DNA from: Ophioceras dolichostomum
Lineage: Eukaryota; Ascomycota; Sordariomycetes; Magnaporthales; Ophioceraceae
DNA length: 41,389 nucleotides
Assembly (NCBI GenBank): GCA_003049485.1
Contig: PYST01000344.1
Location: 1 to 41,389 of the forward strand
Direction: 5' to 3'
Shown one piece after another: positions 1-12,128 of this stretch. The position numbers and the translations under genes are program-made. Under the pieces are notes generated by a model. That model did no database searches. It was not told where the DNA came from and saw only the letters and a program-made list of their open reading frames with translations. The stretch's first letter is position 1. The number at the start of each line of letters is the position of its first letter.

Positions 1-1815
1 CTTATGCCCCTCGGGAGGCAGGGATCTCGGGCAGATTCCGACTTCAGACGTTAAATACATCATCATCATCATCATCATCATCATCACCTAGCTTACGAAC
101 GTCAGCCCTCGAATCAACTTCAACCCACCCGATTTACTAACCCCCACTTCCAGTCCAGGCAACATACTACTAGGTCTTGGTGTGCTACGACGTCACCACC
201 CATAACTTCAAGGCCGTCGACGACCACCGCCCTAAGATCAAGGATAGCCAGCCGTGGATCTCACCACCCTTGGCCGCGTCCGCTCCCACTTCCTCCTCTC
301 CTGGTGTCGAATCTCCTCCGTCTTGGGTGGGCAGGTGGGTATTTGGGGTGATAACAGGTTGAACAAGCATGAAAAGATAGGGAAGGTTTTCTTTTTAGGA
401 TATGGATGGGATCTGTTGGGGTGGGTAGTGTGTTCCTGATAGGTGAACAGATGTGGGGCGATAGGGCTACCTACCTATCCAGGCACTCCTTGGTGAAGGC
501 AGGCTTCTTCGAAGTCTGGCTCACATAGCTTCATTACCTACCTAATTTATTCGTGACAATTTCCTTCTTACAAATGATGATTTCTCAACTTGAACCTCCC
601 TAGCTGTGATGTTTTACCCAGGGCTTCAGTTTCCAACCTGGTCCTTCCAGTCGTCCGTCTCCAGTGGTGGTTCATTCTGAATACCTACCACACCCAAAAC
701 TTGTGCCTTCAACCCTCCGAAGGGAGTGGAAAAATTCTAGCATTCACGAAACATTTCTTCAGCCAAAATTGCGATATTTCAGGGCTTAGGAGACTGGACG
801 TCTACCCCGTCAACTTGTAGTGAGCATGGAGGGCGCTGATCAATGGGGTACGATGAAGGTGCAATGCACGCGACTTCCATATTCTCACGTAGCCGCGACA
901 CCGCACCGCGTGACTTCCCGGTCAATTGCGAAACGAAACACTACCTGTAGGCAGCAGTGTCGAAATTCGCAAGCACACACATCTTCTCTTCTTGCCTTCC
1001 TGGGCCGCACCGCTACGATCACCGAACAAATGGCGCTTAACAACCACTGTTTCGCTCTCTCCAAATCCAGTCCACGTGGATATTACCCGCGAGAATCGTG
1101 CAATAATTCTGATTCGACATGGCGCCTATCAGAAGTGCCCTCCTTCTCCACATCCTAGCATGCTTCACGAGCTTCTTCAAGCGCCTCGGCTCTATAAACA
1201 CTAGATGAGGGAGACTTGTCATCAATTATCACCACATCTAGCCGCTGGTCCCGGGAGCTGGGCTCGTCCATGAGCCCCTTTTCATTTACCCGTCCTATTT
1301 ATCCAGACCTTAAAAGGGTACCGCATTCTCCCCCGTCGCGGGACAATATCGCCGGACCGTCCTCATATGGCTACACACTCCCGTTCTCCGCACTCCATCG
1401 GGCCAAGCAAGACAGACTCGTCATCTATCGTGGGTGCACCTCGCCCAGACGAGCCAGACCGACCACCCTCCTCCCCGGATCCGGATGGAGGGACCAGTCG
1501 ATCGACACTTCCGCTAACCAGGCTCTACGGCCACCGGCTATTCTCAGGCCACGACCCCAACTCGAGAAGAGCCATATTGCCTTCGCATGGCGTGGAGAAG
1601 CATATAGATGGAGGCGCATCGTCGCGGTTGTGGGGTACGTAGACACCGAACAACGTCTTCAAACGTCTTTGAGGGAGTTCACCCCTACGTCGCGCCTTTG
1701 GCCTAGCAAGAGACAGTAGATCTCTCACCTCGTCTTCCCCTCCTGACAGCTTTCCAAGCCGGCCAAACCATCAAGGCTCCAAGCCATCCCAGGCCAGCTC
1801 CAGGTCAACCGCACG
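1..1815. other. Intergenic region upstream of the xylanase gene
   Basis: No convincing gene is seen on either strand. Open frames of up to about 170 codons exist around 1216-1719, but they lack recognisable motifs and overlap one another. The region holds an ATC microsatellite near its start, a TATA-like element in the text around 1191-1199, and one CTAGCC at 1238-1243, which is GGCTAG on the minus strand. GGCTAA/G is the XlnR/Xyr1 consensus of fungal xylanase promoters. A single 6-mer 570 bp from the start codon is weak evidence, and the same 6-mer type occurs elsewhere in the window by chance. Confidence 0.6.
58..86. repeat. Trinucleotide microsatellite (CAT/ATC)n
   Basis: An uninterrupted run of about nine to ten CAT units lies in non-coding sequence. 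It is seen directly. Confidence 0.95.
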
Positions 1816-3125
1816 ATGCGTCCCCTTTCGGTCCTGGCCCTCAGTGGCCTAGCGACAGCTGTCCCAACGATTGTCAACGATCCGGACGCGATCCTGTAAG
1901 ATCTCTCGCCGGGGGCTTTGCTTTCTTATAGTTATCCCCCCATCTTAGAAGACAACCACAACCTTCCTCTGGGCTTTTTTCCACGGCTGACCATCGCGGC
2001 TCCCACGCCCGGTGCGCAAACACACCCCTTGCAGAAACCTTCGGCAAACCAAAGGCCTCCACGCGGCGATGGTAGCCAAGGGCCGCGCATACATTGGCAC
2101 CTCCCTGACGATCCGCAGCGACAACCAGGAGCAGAGCATAATCCGCGACGCCAACGAGTTCGGCTCGATCACGCCCGAGAATGCCATGAAGTGGGACCAG
2201 ACCGAGCAGCAGCGGGGGCGGTTCTCCTTCGGCGGCGCGGACCAGGTCGCCAACTTCGCGCGCACGAACCGCAAGCAGATGCGGTGCCACACGCTGGTGT
2301 GGTACAGCCAGCTGCCCGGGTGGGTGAGCCAGATCAACAGCAACGCGACGCTCATGTCGGCCATGACGACGCACATCCAGACCGTCATGGCCAAGTACAA
2401 GGGCCAGTGCACGCACTGGGACGTGGTGAACGAGGCGCTCAACGAGGACGGCACGCTGCGCGACAACGTGTTCCTGCGCGTGATCGGCCCGCAGTACATC
2501 CCCATCGCGTTCAGGATCGCGGCCGCGGCCGACCCGGACGCGAAGCTGTACTACAACGACTACAACCTCGAGTACGGCGAGGCGAAGGCGAGGGGCGCGG
2601 TCAAGATCGTGCAGGACGTGAAGGCCTGGGGGGTCAAGATCGACGGCGTCGGCCTGCAGGGCCACCTGGTCACGCACCCGACCAGCACGCAGTCGACGCC
2701 CACTCCCGCGCAGGACCTGCTGGAGAGGACGCTGCGGATGTACACTGACCTGGGCGTCGACGTCGCGTACACCGAGGTCGACATCCGCATGCCGATGCCG
2801 TCAAACGCGGACAAGCTGAAGGTCCAGGCCGATGCGTACGGGCGCGTTGTGGGCAGCTGCATCGCCGTCGAGCGGTGCGTTGGCATCACCATCTGGGTAA
2901 GCAGTGCACAGGCATTCCAACCTGCCTACCTACCGTTTATCCCCTTCCCTGTATGGTACCTAGTAGTGTGCTAACTTGTGAATTTTTTGTCTCTCCATAC
3001 AGGGCGTATCGGACAAGTACTCCTGGGTCCCACAGACCTTCAACGGCGAGGGGGCCGCCCTGCTGTGGAACGACAACTACCAGAAGAAGCCGGCATACGA
3101 CGCTTTCTTGAAGGCTTTGGCCTAG
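1816..3125 (+). CDS. Secreted endo-1,4-beta-xylanase, glycoside hydrolase family 10
   Basis: This enzyme is expected to hydrolyse internal beta-1,4 bonds of xylan outside the cell. The model has three exons: 1816-1895, 2035-2896 and 3003-3125. Both introns (1896-2034 and 2897-3002) have GTAAG-type donors and CAG acceptors, and the phases agree. The product is 354 aa, a normal length for a single-domain GH10 enzyme without a carbohydrate-binding module. Residues 1-16 (MRPLSVLALSGLATAV) look like a short signal peptide. The GH10 hallmarks are clear: GSITPENAMKWD near residue 70, then HTLVWYSQLPGW, then WDVVNEAL with the acid/base Glu160, then YTEVDIRMP with the nucleophile Glu274, and finally LLWNDNYQKKPAYDAF at the C-terminus. 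The ATG at 1816 is chosen because it gives the signal peptide. Nothing looks broken. Family assignment is very secure; substrate range and regulation are inferred. Confidence 0.95.
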
Positions 3126-4126
3126 ACCACCGTTCCGACGCGCCTAGTTAGTTACGGGACCGCACTCATTGTTCTCGCGACAATTATCAAAATATTGTAG
3201 GGATATAGGTGTGGAAGCTCTATGGTAGTTTCTGGTCACTTAGCCAGAGTATAGGACTTGTAAATAGGAGGAAGGGCATAAAAAAAGGAAGGAATGAAAT
3301 GATTCAGCCGCGTTCGTGTTTGGCTACTGCCCGCTGTGCACAACGCTGTGCAGCGTTGTCTACCCCTAAATATGGAGTGATTGCGGGGCCTGAGCTGTGG
3401 CTGCTTAGACCTGAGCAATTGAAGGTTGATCACAGGGGGTCATGAGCGCCGAGCCCAGCACTTAGCATCATCATCAATTTCCGCACGCTGGTAAGCTCTC
3501 CACGGGTTGAAATCAGAGGATGGCAACACACTCCGGAATGCGCGTAATGCGCCTGCCTCGAAGCTGCAAGCGAGCGGCGCCGGCCAAAATGTTTCTGCCG
3601 ACGTGGCTTCTCCGTTTTCCGGTGGTGGCTGCTTGCTCCGCGCATTTCTTGAGTGCCTTTCGTGCGGGGATCGAGCTCTGATGAGCTGACAGTCTGGAGC
3701 TCAAAGAGCCTTCGGACTCTTGAATTTTTGCCGGCAGCAACGCCTGGCAACGCCAACGACACAACTCGCGAACGACAACGCGTAAGGCAAGATTTGGTTC
3801 TTGTGTGTAATATCGATCATAATTGCAGAGTGACTATTTGAAGCTGTTCATTGTCATGGATTTGTTGTTGCTCACTGGTAGATCATCAGCCCGAGTAAGA
3901 AAGTGGACCGAAAAAAAAAAGGAGAGGCGGGGAGGTGTTGCCTGGTGTGCTGTCCACATCCTTTTTCTACGTTATTTCCTCCCACTTCCTGTGACCAGGT
4001 GGCGGAGTTCCTACAGCCTCCAAGCATCTCCACCGCAGTCAATCTAGCCCTTGGGCATCTTTCTCCCTCCGCGCAGGGGTGGTCGAAAAGATCCCACCTG
4101 GTTCTCACCCTGCTGTTGCGTTCTGG
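3126..4126. other. Intergenic region between convergent genes
   Basis: This stretch lies between the 3' ends of the xylanase (+) and the dioxygenase (-). It contains only overlapping short open frames (for example 3430-3762) without motifs or a plausible splice structure. I see no gene, RNA or repeat here. Confidence 0.6.
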
Positions 4127-5775
4127 CTAGGTCGACGGAACTTGAGTCTCGTCCTCGAAGAGAGCGTTAAACTTGGTGACCGACAGAAACGAGGGAACGT
4201 GCATCTTCTGCATAACCCACTTCCCCTCCCTCCCAGCGGCGTACGTGTCACCCCATCGCTTCTTGAGCTGAGCAGGAATAGGTCTTCCGTTCTCCGAGTC
4301 GCGCAGATAAAGACGCATCAGGTGGCGTCCCCCAGAGACGCTACCTCCAGATGAAGAAGAAGAAGTAGTAGGGCCCTCCGCCGCGTCCTCGTCCGTGATC
4401 TCGCCTCTAGCGTGGAGGGCGGCGAGGTTGTTGAGGAAGAGCATGTCCCCCTTGCTCTGTCGGACGCGCACGGCGTTCTCCCGGGCCAGGAACTCGATCG
4501 TGTCTAGGGCGTCCTGCTGCTTCATGCTGAGTTTTGGGATGTGCGCGGAGCGCGGGTAGTTCGGGAGCCCGGTGAGGGCGAACCGAGTGAAGTTGAGCAA
4601 CGGCGTCCCGTGGTCGTCCAGGGAAAGCAGGGGCAGGTACATTACTGTCTTGCTGGCTCTACAGGAAGAGACACCGGCCACCATGATGAGCATGGCTTTC
4701 TTGGAGCCCCGTCCTATCCTTCCAGCAAGCTCGGGAAAATTCGAGATCACTCACGTCTCATGTGCCCAATCTTCTTTTGCCAGCACGTCAATGACGTACG
4801 GCTTGGTCCTCACGATCTCGTTGTAGATGTGGGGAATCGAGGCCCAGAATGTGTCGCCCCCGTGAGCGGCCGTCTGGACTACGTAGAGTGCTAGAATGTC
4901 GCAGTTATCCGCATGGAAAGGCTAGACACAGCAGGCGTAGCATAGTGATTCAGCCGTAGGCTCAAGCCAGGGCATCAGCAAATCCGATGGTGATAGTCAG
5001 TGTGGGACGGGCATGGCATACCAGCTCCCGGTTGGAGAGTCCAGGGCGGATATCAGGTGTGGTCTTGGCATCGTCTGGATAGAGATGGGCTAATCATCAA
5101 AGGGTAAAGAGTCAGTCAGTGGAATAGGTAGGTAGTAGTTATCATAGCCATCAATCCGTGCCGGGGGCACAACTTACTCAGAACGTCATTCTCGGCGCTT
5201 TGGAAGCCACGCTGGTCCGCGATGTAGCTGGACACGCCCGCAAAGGCAATGACGTTGTCCTCCAAGGTGAGTTCGTCTGGGTTGATGCCTTGAATGATGG
5301 CAGAGCCAACACCGTTGTGGATGTCGCGGGAGAGCCTCCGGAGGCGAAGGCCCAAGGTGGGCAGCGGAAAGGTGTCCGGGCGAAGCTCGTTGAGATGCAA
5401 CCCGGAATCTGAAGGCGAGGCCACCGTGAGCATGCAGCGCCAAGTATTGTGCTCCTAGTGTCGTAAGGGGGTGCACGTGAACTTACCGTTGAAGTGCGCC
5501 ACGGCGGCGAGGACCTGGGCCACATCATCGGCCGAGAGCTGATGAGTGATGCTGGAGACATCGGCGTCTCTCCCCCATACCGAGGCAGATTCGATCCGCT
5601 CTGGAAACCCGGGCGGTAGAGTATGATCACCGTCGCCTGTTTGACACTCGAGGTGAATGATGGACTCCCTTAGCCGATACTTTTCGATGGAAAACTGTGC
5701 ATCTATATCGGTAGAAAGTGCCTGAAGCGGCTGAGGGTCCGCGCTAGCTTGGACATCAGCTTGTTGGATGCCCAT
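4127..5775 (-). CDS. TauD/TfdA-family Fe(II)/2-oxoglutarate-dependent dioxygenase
   Basis: Non-haem iron dioxygenases of this family oxidise small molecules while decarboxylating 2-oxoglutarate; the substrate is not predictable here. The minus-strand model has five exons: 5775-5487, 5408-5178, 5089-5022, 4921-4755 and 4658-4127. Introns are 78-100 nt and all phases are consistent, giving 428 aa. The iron-binding triad is visible: His199 and Asp201 in LPFHADNCDILAL, and the distal His334 in LNNLAALHARGE. The likely 2-oxoglutarate-binding Arg367 lies in RHLMRLYLRD. The N-terminal TLPPGFPERIES and PLPTLGLRLRRLSRDIH segments match the fungal clavaminate-synthase-like subgroup. A Ser/Gly-rich insertion (about 350-362) follows the distal His. 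The start is uncertain: the frame stays open upstream to about 5904 but has no ATG there, so ATG 5775 is used, and a missed 5' exon is possible. The gene is divergent from the NLR gene. Confidence 0.88.
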
Positions 5776-6560
5776 CTTGGTCAGAAAACTTGTCCGAGCT
5801 TTTAGCGCAGGCTCCCACGTTGCCCCAACAATGGGGTTTCCTCGATGCAAAATGAGCGCTTGTCGAGGCAGGAAGGCTTGACGCCTGGAACAGACAAGGA
5901 CTTTTCATACCCAAGAGACGAGCCGTTTGGAAGGACTGCAGCGTCTTGCCGATGCGCAATGGCGGGCTCCGGTTCTACCGTCGGCCCCGCTCGACAAGAT
6001 CAGGCGACAGGAAAGAAGAAGAAGTGGTTGGCCGGGCCTGCAGCAGGCTCTTATCGCGGCTTTTTATTATGGGTGTCGCGATGTTGATGGAGGGAGGGGT
6101 GTGGCGAACCTGGGGGTTTCAGCTGCAGAAATGTACAAATACATACCTATTGAACGGACGTGTTTCGTTCACATGCTGGAAGGCAACAAGTCGCATCCAG
6201 CGGCACCTGGGCAATGGAGGGTGGTAAATAGGTGTGGTTTGGACGTACATGTAACCTGAGCTGCATTTTCAGATAATAAAACAGAAGAAAAAGTCTCGAA
6301 GTTAGGGCTGTGGCAGCCTGCATGATGGCATGATGGGAAGGAAGGGCCTTGGCCACTTGGGGGAAGGAGCATGAGACCACGGCCTTCCTCCCCCAAATTT
6401 GCGTTCTTTGCTTCCCGAGTTCAATTCGAGCCCAGACACCTTACCTAGACATAGTAATCGAGACCTCCACGAGGCCTCCCTTTTTTCCCCCTTTTTTGTT
6501 CTTTTTTGTGTTTGTTTATTTGCTCTCGCTTCTTTACCGTGCCCACTACCTCCTTCAGTG
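5776..6560. other. Shared divergent promoter region
   Basis: About 785 bp separate the start codons of the dioxygenase (-) and the NLR gene (+). The last 100 bp before the NLR start are pyrimidine-rich with T and C runs (6478-6540), typical of fungal core promoters and 5' leaders. Short open frames on both strands have no motifs. The first 130 bp beside the dioxygenase could hold a missed first exon. Confidence 0.5.
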
Positions 6561-9500
6561 ATGCTCCGGCTGATGTTAGCGCCGAAGACGGCCCCACCGT
6601 CGGAGGTCGGGTCATCATCATCAACCGCCGGGACGGGAGCATTTGGCACTCAGGTGCTTCACGACCCGCCCGACAGTGTCGCCGAGTAAGCGTGGTCCCC
6701 GGCCAGGCATGGACATGGGGGGTTTCCCATTACTTACATAATACCACCGTGTTCAGCATCGTTTTTATCCACGGCCTGACTGGCGATCGAGAGCGCACGT
6801 GGCGCGCTAAAGACCAACCGGAATGCTGGCCCAAGGCCATTTTACCTAGGTGCATCCCTGAAGCGCGCATCCTGACATTTGGCTACGACGCCAGTGTCAC
6901 CAATTGGAGGGAATGGCCGGGGAAAGTGTCAAGAAACAGCATCCGAGGCCACGCAGGGAACCTACTGCACGCGATCGCTGCTCACAGAATTGATCCGGCG
7001 AGTGAGGTATGCCGACTCGACCACTCTCCATTCACCCTTCGCGCTATCGGTTTGACGAAACCTCTTCGATGCTGACACGTATCGCGTCGATGCCAGCGAA
7101 CCGTCATGTTCGTGTGCCATAGCCTTGGTGGTCTCGTTTGCAAAGATGTGAGTGATAGACTGGAGTCACCAGGCCAAGGTCAAAGGATGACAAAACCGAG
7201 ACGCCAGAAAATGAGAAATTGACACAACACCCCTCCCTAACGCCAACAGGCCCTCGTCATAGCCAGCGAAAGAAAGAAAGAGGTCCACTTTCAGTCCATC
7301 TCCGCAATACCAGGGGCGTCATCTTCCTCGGCACTCCGCATCAGGGCTCGTCAATTGCGGCGTGGGCTGAAGGGCTGGCCAGGATCGTCGGAGTGGTGAA
7401 GAGCACAAACAGGAGAGCATTGCACGACCTTCGACAGAGCTCCGAGGAGCTCGTCCGTATCCAGGAGAGCTTCCAGAACCTGCTGGGGTCTCGCGAGGTC
7501 GACGGGTTTCCGCCAATCGAGGTCATCTGCTGCTACGAGGAGCTCCCATCGCCAGGGGTCGGCCAGGTGAGTCCATCAGTCTCGCCCTTCGCCGCGAACA
7601 ATTCTGCTCCTATTCGCTGATTACTGTGACTCATTTTAATATAGATCGTGACGCAGCACTCTGCCACGTTGGCGGGCAGTTCACTACCCATTGGGATACA
7701 TAGCAGTCACGCATCGATGACGAAGTTCGCCAGTGAGCATGACCCCGGCTATAAAGCTATCGCAGGTGTCCTCCATCGCTGGGTCAAGCCGACCGTCGAC
7801 GCATCAGCTTCCGCCTACTCAGGTCCTAGAACACTGTCAACTGTCTTCATGATGTCGAGTCCATCGACACCCCGGTCGAGCACGGGGTCCTCGGCCACCG
7901 ATTCCGACTTCTTCCGTGTACCTGCAGGAGAAAAGTTCATCATCAGCGACAAAGTTGTAACGCTCCCATTCCACTTCCTCCCACGCGCCTCCGTCTCGAG
8001 CGGCAGATACTTCCAGCCACGGGAGGCAGAGCTAGCGAAGATCACGTCGGCACTTCTCCCTGAGCACCCGACACCCAGACAGCTTCGCTCCTTCGTCATC
8101 ACCGGGCTTGGTGGGTGCGGCAAGACAGAGCTGGCTTACAAATTCATTGCCGAACACAAGGCGGACTACGACGCCATCATCTTCCTCACTGCAGACTCGC
8201 GCAACCGTCTCTCGGAGCAATACACCAAACTCGCCATCCGGCTCGGTCTGGTAAGGGAGTCGGATCACACCGCAGAGGCAGAGGGCCACTGCCGCTCCGC
8301 GCTGCACTCGTGGCTTGAAAACCCCATCAAGGGCGTACCGGGAGACGGGGAAACCCCGAAGCTCCTTAGCTGGCTACTCATCCTCGACAACGTGGAGAGC
8401 GAGGAAGACATCCTCGACTTCTTGCCTCGCTGTGACCAAGGTACCATCCTCATCACGAGCCGTGAGACGATCTTCGACTATCCAGGCATCCCCCTCAAGA
8501 TCGACGGAAGCCTAAGATTGGGTTCTCTGGCCGGACGAGATGCCACCTTGCTCCTCCGCCACCTGATCGGGCCAGATGTAGCCCAGACGCCGGAGAACGA
8601 TGCCGCGATCATGAACCTCGCCGAGAAGCAGCTCGGCGGCTTGCCCTTGGCCATCCACCAGATCGCGGCAGTCATGCATAGGCAGCGACTCTCGCCGTCT
8701 AGATTCATCAAGAAGTATCCCCGGAGTCAACTTTACACGCTCTTCTCCCACCGTCCCGCCTTCCAGGACTACCAGCACAGCCTGGCGACGGTGTGGGCCT
8801 TGAACAGCCTCCCCAGAGGTGCATTCGCCATTCTGTGCCTGATCTCCATGCTGGACCCCGTCGGCATTGACGACAGGCTGCTAGAGCCAACACCCCTCGC
8901 AGGCGCGATAGACGATAGGCTGCTCGAGCTAAAACTCGTGGGGTCCGATCCTGCCCCCGAAGATGGGCTCGCCGGCGCGACAGACGACAGGGAGAGCACC
9001 ATCACATATCGATATCCCCAGGACGACGCAACCTACATGAACGAGAAGTCGGTGCTCTGTGACAGTTCCCTGATCGAGGTAAACCGAGAGGACGGCCGAG
9101 TGACCGTTCACCGACTGGTTCAGCACGTAATGAGGGCTCATATACACGAGAAGAAGCCGAGCGTCGCTGCCTTGGCGTTCAAAGACAGCCTTCACAGGGT
9201 CCAGGAACTCTGGCCATTCGTTAGCCGGAATTACGTTCCGGGTGCTCTTGGAGACATGCGTCGATGGGACAAATGCAACTTGCTCCTGCCTCACATCATC
9301 CACCTCTCAGAAGTCTGCTTCGAGCTTCAGCCGATCAGCAAGCATGACCTGGGTGGCAAGGATCTTGCAGAGTTGCTCCTCGAAGCCGCAGGGTGAGTAC
9401 ACGCTTCACTATGGGTTGTATTAACACATCCAACACCGACTCTCGGCCAGGCCCACTAACACAAGGTACCTAACTTATGACTCAAGATTCCGAATCCTCC

Positions 9501-10586
9501 ATGAGCTGGCCCACCTCGCGGAACCACTGGTTCAAGCAGCCGAGCGAATCTACGAACACGACCCGGCCGCGTGGAGCGAGCACGACATCGGCCAGCTCTA
9601 TTGGGCACGGACAGCCCTGGCTATGCAGCACCGGGACGGAACGGCCATGCTCAAGCACGCCACCAAGGCCCTCGATCTCGAGAAGGCGCGCAACCCACAA
9701 GACTTGGCATCTCTCGCCCCCGCCTACATCCACATCGCCAACGCCCATGCCTTGCACCGCAATTGGGACGAGTCGGCCGCAATGCTCGAGTGCTCGGCGA
9801 GGATCCGCAAGAAGCTTCCAAACTTCACCAGGGACTTCCTCTTCTCCGTACAGTACCATCTGGGGATAGTGCTGTATCACAAGGGTGAATACCGCGAGGC
9901 GGCGGTGGTGTTGGAGCAAGGCATCAAGGACCGCTGCGAGGCTTTCAAGGAGAAGGAGGAGACGGTTCCTGCCAGGTGAGCGAGACTGTTCTACTTCGCC
10001 CCAGTGTGTGTCTGCGTCCGGTGTTGGGCGATTTCTCCACGACGAATATGGTGATGATTCATGACTTCTGCTGCTAGGATGGCCGCCCTCCACTACGCCC
10101 TTGGGATCGTCCAGTTCGCCCTGGGAGAATTCGACAAGAGCTTAGAAAACAAGCAGAGAGCCTTGTCCCTCAATCGCGACAATGCAGGGCCAGCGCAGCG
10201 AGCCACGTTGACATGCATGTACCACGTGGCGAAGCACTACGAGATGAAGCGGGACTGGGCGCAAGTGGAGTAAGTACTACTACTACTTTTACAGCTAAGC
10301 CGCACTGTTGCTCAGGTCTTTTACTAACATGAAACCTACTAATAGTGCATACTGCTCAAAAATCCTCCACTATCACTCGTTCACACCGCAGTACTACCTG
10401 GACATCGCCCGCGTCGCCTTCCTGTACAGCAAAAGCTGCACCCATCTAGGAAAGGCGGATCTGGCGAAGGAGTGGCTGAAGACGGCCACTGAGATGTATA
10501 ACCGTCTTCGCCCATCGAATCGAAGGACCATGGAAGCCCTGACCGAGGAAGACGTATCTGAGCTGGTTGTCTACGACACCGTCTAG
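6561..10586 (+). CDS. Fungal NLR/STAND protein: alpha/beta-hydrolase, NB-ARC and TPR domains (one apparent frameshift)
   Basis: STAND proteins of this build are signal-transducing ATPases linked to fungal allorecognition and innate-immunity-like responses. Exons: 6561-6685, 6757-7006, 7097-7147, 7250-7566, 7645-9392, 9487-9975, 10078-10269 and 10346-10586. All introns are GT-AG, 71-102 nt, with matching phases. The N-terminal lipase-like hydrolase shows IVFIHGLTGDRERTW and CHSLGG (nucleophile Ser134 by my count). The NB-ARC part has the P-loop GLGGCGKT (Lys408), Walker B LLILDN (about 496), GGLPLAI (about 580) and an MHD-like VHRLVQ (about 737). Helical TPR-like repeats fill roughly 832-1137. 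One defect is visible: in exon 4 the family sequence is in one frame up to ERKKEVHFQSI and in another from NTRGVIFLGTP, so one base appears missing near 7290-7305. The total of 3413 nt is one short of a multiple of three. This is either a real frameshift or an assembly error. Confidence 0.88.
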
Positions 10587-12128
10587 GCAGCGCGTGGGGA
10601 CGCTAGTGCTAGATGATCTTATGCGAAAGCTGAGTTTCAATACCGACATGATTCCCAAACACTTCGTAGTTTTCGACGCATCAAATAACCCCTAACCCCA
10701 ACGCCGTCTTCCAGATTGAAGCTATCCCTACAGTCCGAGCCTCCCACCCCACCCCATCTTTCTCTAGTCGAGGTTACTGTAGAGGCGACTCTCTGGTATA
10801 TAACCATTGCCCATGTGCACTACGTCCTCTTCTTACATACCCCAGTGAAGTACGCCGGGTTCACCCTGCCGCGCTCCAACATAGCGCTCAGGCTCCGTTG
10901 GACATCGCCGGAGGCCCACCGCAGACAGCTCAGATCGGTGTCGCGCCTGGTGACTGTGGTCTGGTGGCCACCCCGACGAGCAATGTGAGTGTTGAGCACG
11001 TTGTGCTGGATCAAGTGGAGAAAGTCGCGCAGATGCTGTGTGACGTCTTGGTGTTCATACAGCGCCTGGATAAACTTTCAGCAGTGACGAAGCAGAAACA
11101 GAGAGCCTTCACCATCAGTATTTTGAGCCGTACTTACTGTGCGGAAGGGATCAATCATGCTTGGAGATAAAAGAATAGGCAGACTTGAACTTAGCTTCGT
11201 GACGACAGGCTTCAGCACGGCCTCCTTTTCTCCCCCGACTCCGTCTTTTACCAAGTAGAACCGGTCACTCTTCCCACCGTCATCCCCAGCGATCCTCATC
11301 TTCTGGAAACTTTCCACCTTGTCCCACCCCATGAGGAACCAGGTGGCGAACAGCAGATAGACGCAGCCCAGAGACCACACGTCGCAGTGGCAGCCGATCT
11401 CGCCGTCGATCTCGGGGTTGGCCTCGGGCGGGCTGTACGGGGCGGCCTGGATCATCTTCCACCTCTTCTCCCAGTGCCCCTCCGCGGTGCTGTTCACGAA
11501 CTCGGCGCACCCAAAGTCGGTGAGCTTGAGGATGCCCATTCCGCCCCCCTCTTCGAACCAGAGGATGTTGTCGGGCTTGATGTCTCCGCGCCGTCCGTTG
11601 TACTCCACCATCTCCGTAGTAGTGTCGCTGTGCCGCCGAATGCTCTCTCTGCCCCTCTCGGCCGTCGATGGCCTCGACCTGGGCGAGGACCCGGCGGTGT
11701 TGAACCCGAATCTGCTGTTTTAGGGACTGCCGGGTGGAGTGCTGAAAGTCAGGGAGCTGTCGGAGCCCGAGAGCCGGCGGTGGATGCACTGGAGGCCGCG
11801 GGCGAGGCCTTCGTACTGTATCGCGAGCCACCTTGCCGTCTCTTCGAAGGTCCCGAATAGGCCGGTGTCCTGCCAGGGAGAGTTGTGCTTCCAGAATTGC
11901 TTCGCGTTGCCCCAGGCCAAGGGGAAGATGAGGTAGTATATCTCGCCCACTTGGTAGGAGGCCAGGAGGGTGATGAGGTGGTCTTGGTGGCATCCTTGGG
12001 CGCTCAGCCGTCTTAAGATGCGTAGTTCGCGCACAATGTGCTGGTGGGGGTTGGATCGATGGATTTCCTTCACGGCGACCCATCTACCCTCCCTTGCAGG
12101 TGCTTCTGTGGAAGCAGTCCTAGCTGGC

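Noticed and set aside
1238..1243. XlnR/Xyr1-type site GGCTAG upstream of the xylanase
   Set aside because: A single 6-mer far from the gene is expected by chance; no clustered or inverted pair was seen closer to the start.
1874..2748. Long open frames on both strands overlapping the xylanase
   Set aside because: They are shadows of the GC-rich GH10 exon, which has clear catalytic motifs and splice sites in a different frame.
11280..12083. 267-codon minus-strand frame across the disrupted kinase
   Set aside because: It is in another frame than the kinase motifs, rich in Arg/His/Pro as typical of shadow frames, and lacks any motif.
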